Source: Pyrobaculum sp.
GTDB lineage: Archaea > Thermoproteota > Thermoprotei > Thermoproteales > Thermoproteaceae
Reading direction: 5' to 3'
Assembly: GCA_009903905.1 (NCBI GenBank)
Contig: WYEI01000255.1
Location: 1-6,997 of the forward strand
DNA length: 6,997 bases
This document shows, piece after piece, positions 1 through 5,356 of the stretch (positions are counted from its first letter, which is position 1; each line of letters begins with the position of its first letter). The notes under the pieces are model-generated. The model was not told the DNA's origin, ran no database searches, and worked only from the letters and a program-made list of their open reading frames with translations. The translations under genes and the position numbers were made by a program.

Positions 1-390
1 CTGGGGAAATTCGGCTACATGTGGGTCCTCGGCTACATCTTCGGCTTCCTCACCACCTTCACCTCCTACATCGCAGGCGCCTTCACCCTCGGCAGAATAA
101 ACGAGGAGCTAGGCGGCTGGCGCATAGGCAAAGCCGCCAACTTCTGGATACTCACAGCCCTCCCACCGCTGGCGCTTGCGCTGAGCAGACTAGCCGCCTT
201 CGAAGAAATACTGAGCACCGCCGGCGACATAGGCGCCTCCCTCTTCAGCGGGATAATACCAGCGCTGATGGGCATAGCCATACGGCAGAGAAAAGGCAAA
301 ACCATAGCCCCCGGCGGGATCCCCCTGGCGGTGGCTGTCCTCCTCTTCTACGCCGTCGGCTTCGCCTACGGTGTTGGGAAAATGTTCTAG
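1..390 (+). CDS. C-terminal part of a probable amino-acid permease (APC superfamily), 5' end outside window
   Basis: The reading frame is open to the first base of the window, so the gene probably starts upstream; the ATG at 19 is more likely internal. Counting from that Met, 123 residues contain about four hydrophobic segments (roughly 3-24, 41-57, 62-88 and 100-120) joined by short charged loops. The pattern resembles the last helices of APC-superfamily carriers, especially the aromatic/hydroxy amino acid permease type: a TSYIAG segment, a PP pair in the next helix (49-50), then Phe61 and an AGD..AS..SGIIPALM stretch at 68-84. Such proteins import amino acids with a proton or sodium gradient. 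The family call is by eye from a fragment; the substrate is unknown, and another multi-helix carrier is possible. The stop codon directly abuts the candidate sRNA encoded on the other strand. Confidence 0.55.
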   Translation: MGKFGYMWVLGYIFGFLTTFTSYIAGAFTLGRINEELGGWRIGKAANFWILTALPPLALALSRLAAFEEILSTAGDIGASLFSGIIPALMGIAIRQRKGKTIAPGGIPLAVAVLLFYAVGFAYGVGKMF

Positions 391-443
391 TCAGCCCTCC
401 AGGCGGCTATCACCAATCCACAGTGTCCCGACGCCTTCATCAC
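391..443 (-). ncRNA. Candidate C/D box guide sRNA
   Basis: Read on the minus strand, this stretch has the box order of an archaeal C/D sRNA: C box GTGATGA (443-437), a 13-base spacer, a weak D' box CTGT (423-420), a 6-base gap, a C'-like GTGATAG (413-407), a 12-base spacer CCGCCTGGAGGG and a perfect D box CTGA (394-391). The 12-base spacing before the D box is what 2'-O-methylation guides use, and such genes in Pyrobaculum are often tucked against the 3' ends of protein genes, as here. C' and D' each deviate from consensus and together would form a poor internal K-turn. I could not assign an rRNA or tRNA target to either guide. It starts 11 bases after the tRNA 3' end, so it may be co-transcribed with it. 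This is a hypothesis, not a secure gene. Confidence 0.35.
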
Positions 444-454
444 CAGAGAAAGAG

Positions 455-549
455 TGCGGCGGCCGGGATTTGAACCCGGGACTTCCCGGTTATGAGCCTT
501 ACGCGGGGCTCCGCCCCAGAGCGCTCTAACCAGGCTGAGCTACCGCCGC
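455..549 (-). tRNA. tRNA with anticodon CAT (probably elongator Met), with intron
   Basis: A full cloverleaf can be drawn. The acceptor stem is GCGGCGG (549-543) with CCGCCGC (462-456) and discriminator A at 455. The D-arm is GCTC/GAGC with a 10-base loop. The anticodon loop is CTCATAA (496-490) with CAT at 494-492. The variable loop is AAGTC and the T-arm is CCGGG-TTCAAAT-CCCGG. The anticodon stem only closes (CTCGG/CCGGG) when 20 bases at 499-518 are removed, leaving a 75-base tRNA. CCA is not encoded. The first pair is G1:C72 rather than the A1:U72 of archaeal initiators, so this is elongator Met or, less likely, the Ile2 tRNA whose C34 is modified to read AUA. Sequence alone does not fully separate these two. 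Confidence 0.93.
499..518 (-). other. Non-canonical tRNA intron (position 29/30)
   Basis: The 20-base insert sits inside the 5' strand of the anticodon stem. It forms the hairpin GGGGC-GGA-GCCCC. Exon GCGC (524-521) pairs with intron GCGT (504-501) as the 4-bp central helix, leaving three-base bulges TCT (520-518) and AAG (500-498). Cutting each bulge after its second base gives exactly the intron that restores the cloverleaf, as expected for the archaeal splicing endonuclease. The outer exon helix is imperfect, so this is a relaxed bulge-helix-bulge. Confidence 0.85.
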
Positions 550-571
550 CGAGGATAAACAAATTGACAAG

Positions 572-578
572 TTAAAAG
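572..578 (-). promoter_or_regulatory. TATA (box A) for the CAT tRNA
   Basis: The minus strand reads AAAGCTTTTAACTTG here, with the box CTTTTAA centred about 26 bases before the tRNA 5' end. That is the usual archaeal spacing for transcription starting at or next to the mature end. Confidence 0.55.
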
Positions 579-688
579 CTTTACCGCCCACGCCCCCTCA
601 GCCCCGCCGCCGAGAGCCGTTACTGCGGCCATAAGCGTTTCAGCTCTGTCCGCCTCGTCGTTTCGACAAACAACCGAAATCTCGCAGA
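579..688. other. Intergenic stretch, no gene seen
   Basis: This lies between the CAT tRNA promoter and the promoter of the broken gene. It is C-rich at 583-615 and contains a small inverted repeat GTCG-TTT-CGAC near 657-667. A 71-codon minus-strand frame crosses it but also runs through the tRNA promoter and into the tRNA, and shows no recognisable protein character. No RNA gene was found in it. Confidence 0.5.
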
Positions 689-698
689 AGTTAAAAAA
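689..698 (+). promoter_or_regulatory. Putative TATA box of the broken gene
   Basis: AGTTAAAAAA is followed about 30 bases later by the TTG start codon at 728, a spacing that suits a very short or absent leader. It suggests that the broken gene once had, and may still have, an active promoter. Confidence 0.4.
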
Positions 699-727
699 AC
701 ACCGGAGCACTCTGTCGTAGGAGTCAG

Positions 728-1590
728 TTGAGGTGGGTTGCCGTGGGCTTCGCATCGGCGTTGGTGGCGCTGTCGGCCCTCGTAGCGGCGAGCCGCAAAG
801 ACGTCGTCAATAACAAATACGGGGTGAAGGTGACGCCACAGCAGTCAAGAGAAGGCGCCGAGGACCTACAAATCATCTTGAAGAAGGGCGGGAGGCCTCT
901 TCAACACGCCGTGTTTATCTACGCCCCGGGTGGCTACACCTCGGCAACGGCTCCCACCGGAGGACTGTGCCGCTGGGCAGATTCACAGCCGAGGGACAGA
1001 GATTAATCCACAAGCTGGGGTATAGAGGGGCGGAGGGTGAAGGCGCGGCTCGGGCTACTGGTGTTTGCTCAGGATCACGGAGAGAGACAGCGTGAAGATG
1101 CTGGAGGTCTATACAGACGTATTCGCCGTCCCGCTGAACCCCGACCAGATAAGAGGAAAACGCGTAGTGGTGGAGCGGGAAATCACACCCATATATAAGG
1201 TCGAGCACGCGCTGGAAGACGCCGCCCATAGACACAAGCCCCTGCCACGACCCGCGCTTCAAGCAGTTAGAGTACTGCTACATGGGAGACGCCTACTGCC
1301 ACTACTGGGCCCTGGACTCCTCCACCTACCTAGACACAGTGATAGCACCACTAGCCACAATATACCTCCACAACGCCACCGGGCCAAAGATACGAAAGGC
1401 AAGCATTCTCCTTTGGCTATACTTAAGTAGCCGTACAACGACGTCTCTGTCCTTCGACGTAGCAGTAGGGCTACGCGGCACGAGGCTGTCGCTGGCGACC
1501 GGGATAGGCTTCGTGCTGAGAGACACCTCTAAAGATATAACTTACATAGACGTAGAAGGCTTCGCATATAACTCGAGGTATGACTTGTAA
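728..1590 (+). pseudogene. Decayed gene of a small exported protein of unknown function
   Basis: No single frame spans the locus, but protein-like segments follow each other in changing frames. The first segment starts at TTG 728 with a signal-peptide-like N-terminus (MRWVAVGFASALVALSALVA), then DVVNNKYGVKV and HAVFIYAPG, up to about 925. Next come WLHLGNGSHR, GRFTAEGQRLIHKLG in frame +1 (about 931-1025); RVKARLGLLVFAQD in frame +2 (about 1034-1075); ERDSVKMLEVYTDVFAVPLN and VVVEREITPIYKVEHALED in frame +3 (about 1083-1220); and DTSPCHDPRFKQLEYCYMGD, YCHYWALDSS and GIGFVLRDTS in frame +1 up to TAA 1588-1590. That implies three to four frame changes, several near G/C runs. Clustered cysteines in the last part suggest disulfides outside the membrane. 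I do not recognise the family. Neighbouring genes are intact, so decay is likelier than poor sequence. Confidence 0.7.
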
Positions 1591-1640
1591 TTGCAAAGCG
1601 GGTACACATACCGTAAAGGAGAGTTGAGGGTTGGAGGTGG

Positions 1641-1757
1641 TGCGGGGGGTGGGATTTGAACCCACGCAGGCCTACGCCACAGGGACCTGAACCCTGCCCC
1701 TTTAGCCGGGCAGGCGGGTAGCCGCCCGCCCCATTGACCTGGCTCGGGCACCCCCGC
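1641..1757 (-). tRNA. tRNA-Leu (anticodon CAG) with D-loop intron
   Basis: The acceptor stem is GCGGGGG (1757-1751) with CCCCCGC (1648-1642) and discriminator A at 1641. The next bases read CCA (1640-1638), so the 3' CCA may be encoded. The D-stem is CCC/GGG. The anticodon stem is CAGGG (1696-1692) with CCCTG (1684-1680), and the loop TTCAGGT has CAG at 1689-1687. A 14-base variable arm and the T-arm GTGGG-TTCAAAT-CCCAC complete a class II tRNA, as expected for Leu. Removing 32 bases at 1702-1733 gives an 85-base mature tRNA whose D-loop matches the usual archaeal tRNA-Leu sequence. There is no intron at the canonical 37/38 site. Confidence 0.95.
1702..1733 (-). other. Non-canonical tRNA-Leu intron in the D-loop
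   Basis: The insert lies just before the 3' strand of the D-stem, next to base 22. Inside it, 1731-1722 pairs with 1708-1717 in a helix of about 10 bp closed by CTAC. Exon GGTC (1739-1736) can pair with intron GGCT (1707-1704), with bulges beginning AAT (1735-1733) and AAA (1703-1701). Cutting each bulge after its second base joins CAA to AGGGG. Because A residues flank both sites, the exact cut may shift by one or two bases without changing the product. Confidence 0.85.
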
Positions 1758-1780
1758 TCAGTAGAGGAACTTATACGGGC

Positions 1781-1790
1781 TTATTAAGTT
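1781..1790 (-). promoter_or_regulatory. TATA box for tRNA-Leu, overlapping the CoA-transferase stop codon
   Basis: The minus strand reads AACTTAATAA, centred about 28 bases before the tRNA 5' end. The TAA stop of the upstream CoA-transferase gene (1784-1786) lies inside it, so the tRNA promoter is embedded in the end of that gene. Confidence 0.6.
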
Positions 1791-2977
1791 TTTACGACGT
1801 CTTTAAACCGCCCTGCGACGCCCGCCGCGGCCATTTTTTCGATTTCTTTGTCGCTGTATCCCAGTTCTTTGAGTATCTCTTCTGTGTGCTGGCCGAGAGC
1901 AGGCGGCGGAGTGTAGTTGCCTATCTCCAGCGTTGGGGAGTTTATGGGGGATCTCAGTTGCTTTATTTGGCCGAAGGGGCTCGGCGTCTCGATTACGATT
2001 TTTCTGTGTATTACGTGGGGGTCGGCGAATACCTGTGCTAGGTTGTACACAGGCGCCGCCGGTATGCCGTTTTGCCACATGAAGGTGATCCAGTGGCTCA
2101 CCTCTTTCGTGGCGAATATCTCCTCAAGCATCTTGACGAGTTCTTCTCTGTTTTTGACTCTGTCTTTATTTGTCCTGAAGCGGGGGTCTTCCGCTAGGTC
2201 CGGCCTGCCTATGGCATCGCAGAACCTCCTCCACAGGTGGTCGCTACCTATCGCCAGTATGAAGTAGCCGTCTTTCGCCTTGAAGGCTTGGTAGGGGACT
2301 ATGGTGGGGTGCGCGCTTCCCATCCTCCTCGGCGGCTCGCCGCTGGCGAAGTAGTAGCTGGCTTGGTGCGTCAGCAGAGAAATGGCGGCTTCTATAAGCG
2401 GCACCTCTATGTAGCCGGGGCTGTCGCTCAAGACCGCCGCTGTGACGGCAAGCGCACAGTAGAAGCCAGCGGCGATGTCTGTTATAGGCACCGCGAATTT
2501 GACGGGAGGCCTGTCAGGCTCACCTGTGAGATCCATCAATCCCGACATCGCGAGGGCCACTAGGTCGTAGGCGGGCAGATCTCTGTAGGGGCCCTCGCCG
2601 AATCCTGAGATGGAGCAGTATACGAGTCGGGGGTTTTGTCTCCTCAACGTCTCGTAGTCGACTCCAAGTCTCTGGGCCACGCCTGGGCGGAAGTTCTCCA
2701 CAACGGCCCTAGCGGTTTTTGCCAGCTTGTAGACCACCTCGCGGGCCTCCTCTCTCTTTAGATCCAGCACTATGGATCTTTTCCCTCTGTTTACGCTGGC
2801 GAAATACGCGCTGTATTTCTCGCCGTATGACGGCGGCCCCCAGTACCTGGCGTGATCGCCCTCGGGCGGCTCTATTTTTACTACCTCGGCGCCTAAATCG
2901 GCCAGGAGCATGGTGGCAAAGGGACCCGCCATAGCGGCGGTGAAGTCTAATACCCTAACCCCCCTAAGCGGTTTCAT
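1784..2977 (-). CDS. Family III CoA-transferase (CaiB/BaiF family)
   Basis: The 397-residue cytoplasmic enzyme has the normal family length. Members move CoA from one acyl-CoA to a free carboxylic acid through an aspartyl-CoA mixed anhydride. The N-terminus shows the family hallmarks RGVRVLDFTAAMAGPF (5-20), LADLGAEVVKIEPPEGD (25-41), the NRGKRSIVLDLK block (63-74) and ENFRPGV (94-100). YCSISGFG is at 120-127, PAYD at 135-138, and Asp167 in the ITDIAAGFY segment is the expected catalytic aspartate. GIPAAPV (304-310) belongs to the small domain. The ATG at 2977 fits the family N-terminus and overlaps the end of the permease gene by 14 bases, so translation is probably coupled and the gene belongs to the TRAP cluster. 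That suggests it activates the imported acid or one of its products; homologs use formyl-, succinyl-, carnitinyl- or mesaconyl-type acids and I cannot choose among them. Confidence 0.9.
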   Translation of the reverse strand: MKPLRGVRVLDFTAAMAGPFATMLLADLGAEVVKIEPPEGDHARYWGPPSYGEKYSAYFASVNRGKRSIVLDLKREEAREVVYKLAKTARAVVENFRPGVAQRLGVDYETLRRQNPRLVYCSISGFGEGPYRDLPAYDLVALAMSGLMDLTGEPDRPPVKFAVPITDIAAGFYCALAVTAAVLSDSPGYIEVPLIEAAISLLTHQASYYFASGEPPRRMGSAHPTIVPYQAFKAKDGYFILAIGSDHLWRRFCDAIGRPDLAEDPRFRTNKDRVKNREELVKMLEEIFATKEVSHWITFMWQNGIPAAPVYNLAQVFADPHVIHRKIVIETPSPFGQIKQLRSPINSPTLEIGNYTPPPALGQHTEEILKELGYSDKEIEKMAAAGVAGRFKDVVKT

Positions 2978-5045
2978 GACGACTCTTCTTGACCAGGAGA
3001 TAAAACGCCGGGAGACCCACGGCCCCGACTGCGTTTATCAGCCAGTTAGGTACCAGCAACATCCCGCCTAAAACTACGAACACTACGCGTTGCAATACGC
3101 TTAGGGCTCTTCCGCCTATCCACCCCATGTTGGCTATTGTAAATGCCCAAATTGCGGCCAGCACCATAACGAATTTTACTAGAAACATATACACAGTATA
3201 CTGGAGACCCGCTGTTAATAAAGTTGGCATAATCAATAGGGCAGTTGTCTCGTAGCTTGTGAGGAAGAGCGCCGCAATTATGTACTTGGGGAGCGCCACC
3301 TTAGCGGCCTTTATGCCAACATCTATTGGATTTACCCCAAACACCGAAGCAGCGGCGAAGTTAGAAAGACCCACAGGCGGCGTTATATCGGCAAGTACGG
3401 CGTAGTAGAAGAGGAACATATGCGTCGCCAGTAGCGCGGCTTGTTCAGGAATCCCCATGGCCGTGGCAAATCTCACTATGGCGGGCGCCGTGAGCAATGA
3501 GGCTGTGATGTATGTCGCTGTTGGAGGCACGCCCATGCCTAGAATTAATGAAAAGACTGCAACAAAGAAAATAGCCACATAAATTGACTGGAAGAGGCTC
3601 GTCAACACCACCGAGAAGGTGGCGCCGAGCCCCGATACAACCACCATAGCCATTATGAAGTTTGCAACCACGATGGAGCTACCCACCGAAATCAATAGCT
3701 TGAAGCCATTACCCAGCCCCTCGACCACGTCTTTGACCTTCGGCCTAGGGCTTAGGATAAAGGCTAAAATAATCGAGATAACCGTGGAGATGACGACGGC
3801 CGCAGTGATTGTGTAGCCTGCGAGGAGGATCGCTATGACAATCAGAATCGGCACAAGTCCGGCCCAGCCGCCGCTCCTCAGCCAAGTTTTAACGCTTTCT
3901 CTCGCAATGTCAAGCTGTCTTAGCCCTGCCTTCCGTACGTAGTATTCGTTGTATAGTAGTAAGGACGTGATGTAAAGCGCTAAAATGGGCACGGACATCA
4001 CCATGATCCAAACATATGGTATCGCCAGGATTTCCGCCATTATGAACGCCGTGGCGCCTAGGATAGGCGGCGTTATAAGCGCCACCGTCCCTATGTTCGC
4101 CACTAAACCCGCAGCGGTAACGTCGTCATACCCCGCCTTCTTGAAGGCGTCTTTCAGCGAATTGCCTACGTAGGCAGCATCGGCGGCGCCCGAACCTGAG
4201 GTCATCCCAAGCACCACCCCAAGCGCAACAGCTGCGCGGCCGACGCTCGAGGGGTTGCGGCCGAGTAACGCGAACACGCCTCTGGCCAGCTTATCTCCAT
4301 ACTTCAGCGCCGTCAACACGCCGCCGAATATGGCGAAGTACACTATGTACTTGACAGAGACGTCGGTCACAGTGCCGAAGAGCGCCGCCTCGGTCTCTAT
4401 GTAGGTCTTGGCGATGAGGAAGTCCACGTCGAAACCGGCAATACGCCAGGGAGGCGGAAACATGTATCCAAACATGTTGTAGAGCATGAAGATCAAGCCC
4501 AATATGGAGAGGACCCCGCCGACGAACCTATACACGACCCCCATGAGCAGAAGCGTCAAGCTCCAGCCCATTGCCAAGTCCCACGTCTCCGGCGTCACAG
4601 CCCTATAGATAAGGGTCTCGTAGTTCACCACGAGATACACATAGGGCAAGAAAGACAGGCCGGCCCCCACTAGGTCCAGCCTCTTGTTGTACCTCGGCGT
4701 AAGCGGGCCCACGGCAATGACATAAGCCGCCAGCACCATTAATGCCTGTAAAACGTCAAGCTTAGGCAGGAGGACTAGGGTAGGCACGATAGCCAACGCC
4801 GCGAAGATATACCCAGCAAAGGGCGAGGGTCTCGGCGGATACACAAACGAGTAGAGGTAGCCCGCGGTGACTATAAACCAGACGTGTGTGGCCCTCACCA
4901 ACTGAGTCATGTCAAGTATCGGGGTCCTTACGGCATAGCTCAGCGGGGTGAAGGGATGGAAGAAAAGATAGATATGGTAAAGAGAGGCGGCGGCAAGGAA
5001 ATATAACAAGAGTCTTTCCTTGGCCATATTTGGACGACTAAACAT
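2964..5045 (-). CDS. TRAP transporter fused permease, 4TM/12TM type
   Basis: The 693-residue membrane protein combines the small (DctQ-like) and large (DctM-like) TRAP subunits, the form that normally works with TAXI binding proteins. Hydrophobic segments cover residues 12-196, and the large-subunit core runs from about 228. Its two inverted-repeat halves each show their motifs: LGMTSGSGAADAAYVGN (279-295) with ITPPILGATAFIMAE (324-338), and ILGMGVPPTATYI (501-513) with LADITPPVGLSNFAAAS (551-567). These re-entrant hairpin regions hold the substrate and coupling ions. About 80 further residues with two or three more helices (610-685) end in a basic tail. The ATG at 5045 is chosen because an in-frame TGA lies a few codons upstream; Met7 (5027) is the alternative. 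No Shine-Dalgarno sequence precedes either, but a TATA-like box does. Confidence 0.93.
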   Translation of the reverse strand: MFSRPNMAKERLLLYFLAAASLYHIYLFFHPFTPLSYAVRTPILDMTQLVRATHVWFIVTAGYLYSFVYPPRPSPFAGYIFAALAIVPTLVLLPKLDVLQALMVLAAYVIAVGPLTPRYNKRLDLVGAGLSFLPYVYLVVNYETLIYRAVTPETWDLAMGWSLTLLLMGVVYRFVGGVLSILGLIFMLYNMFGYMFPPPWRIAGFDVDFLIAKTYIETEAALFGTVTDVSVKYIVYFAIFGGVLTALKYGDKLARGVFALLGRNPSSVGRAAVALGVVLGMTSGSGAADAAYVGNSLKDAFKKAGYDDVTAAGLVANIGTVALITPPILGATAFIMAEILAIPYVWIMVMSVPILALYITSLLLYNEYYVRKAGLRQLDIARESVKTWLRSGGWAGLVPILIVIAILLAGYTITAAVVISTVISIILAFILSPRPKVKDVVEGLGNGFKLLISVGSSIVVANFIMAMVVVSGLGATFSVVLTSLFQSIYVAIFFVAVFSLILGMGVPPTATYITASLLTAPAIVRFATAMGIPEQAALLATHMFLFYYAVLADITPPVGLSNFAAASVFGVNPIDVGIKAAKVALPKYIIAALFLTSYETTALLIMPTLLTAGLQYTVYMFLVKFVMVLAAIWAFTIANMGWIGGRALSVLQRVVFVVLGGMLLVPNWLINAVGAVGLPAFYLLVKKSRHETA

Positions 5046-5356
5046 GTATTTAAGGCTTCAAAGGTTACTTTCTTAAATCGGTAAATAGTTACCTTATATT
5101 TCATAGAACTGCAGAAAACCACGCCGTCTATAGCTGTGCGGGCGAGAGCGCCGCCCACGTCGTAGATCCCCGACGTGTAGTACTCCAGCGTCTTCTCGTC
5201 TGTAAACATCCAGGCGTAAAACCGGCCCCCCACGTAGTTGAAGATAAGCGACACGTTTGAGCCGGTCACGGAGTTCTGGAACTCCACCACTATGGAAAGT
5301 GGGCCCGGGGAGAGGAGAAAAAGGGTGTGGTTTATGACCAGGAGGAGCTCGATCAC
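4940..5356 (-). CDS. Small DUF1850-like protein of the TAXI-TRAP cluster
   Basis: The frame starts with GTG at 5356, which overlaps the TGA stop of the binding-protein gene (GTGA), and it has a good Shine-Dalgarno sequence five bases upstream. Its 138 residues begin with a hydrophobic, signal-like stretch (4-24). After it comes FQNSVTGSNVSLIF (26-39), which resembles the aromatic-x-HSV(T/E)xxxV pattern at the start of DUF1850, then FYAWMF, a TSGIYDVGG turn and FCSSMKYKVTIYRF (81-94). DUF1850 proteins are often encoded between a TAXI binding protein and a fused TRAP permease, exactly this position, but their role is not established. The expected His is Asn28 here, so this would be a divergent member. 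The last 40 or so residues are AT-rich and run 106 bases into the permease gene in another frame, so the true C-terminus is uncertain. Confidence 0.55.
   Translation of the reverse strand: MIELLLVINHTLFLLSPGPLSIVVEFQNSVTGSNVSLIFNYVGGRFYAWMFTDEKTLEYYTSGIYDVGGALARTAIDGVVFCSSMKYKVTIYRFKKVTFEALNTCLVVQIWPRKDSCYISLPPPLFTISIFSSIPSPR
5072..5079 (-). promoter_or_regulatory. Possible internal TATA box for the TRAP permease gene
   Basis: The minus strand reads GATTTAAG, centred about 31 bases before the ATG at 5045, inside an AT-rich island (5046-5105) in otherwise GC-rich DNA. With no Shine-Dalgarno sequence at the permease start, this fits a leaderless transcript beginning near the ATG. It lies inside the small upstream gene. 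Confidence 0.4.

Noticed and set aside
21..473. 150-codon plus-strand frame over the permease fragment
   Set aside because: It is Arg/His-rich, shows no membrane or domain pattern, and runs into the tRNA; the overlapping frame gives coherent membrane helices.
540..755. 71-codon minus-strand frame in the intergenic region
   Set aside because: It covers the tRNA promoter and the tRNA 5' end and shows no recognisable protein features.
915..1262. 115-codon minus-strand frame
   Set aside because: It is a shadow of the broken plus-strand gene, whose segments read far more like protein.
728..1590. Programmed frameshifting making one protein from the broken gene
   Set aside because: Three to four changes between all three frames would be needed, and no conserved slippery sequence with a following structure was seen; ordinary decay explains it better.
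1917..2563. Two plus-strand frames (1917-2267 and 2237-2563)
   Set aside because: Both lie opposite the well-supported CoA-transferase gene and show no domain of their own.
5093..5100. ATATAAGG on the minus strand as the permease TATA box
   Set aside because: It is about 50 bases from the ATG, too far for a leaderless start, and no Shine-Dalgarno sequence supports a leadered one; GATTTAAG at 5072-5079 fits better.
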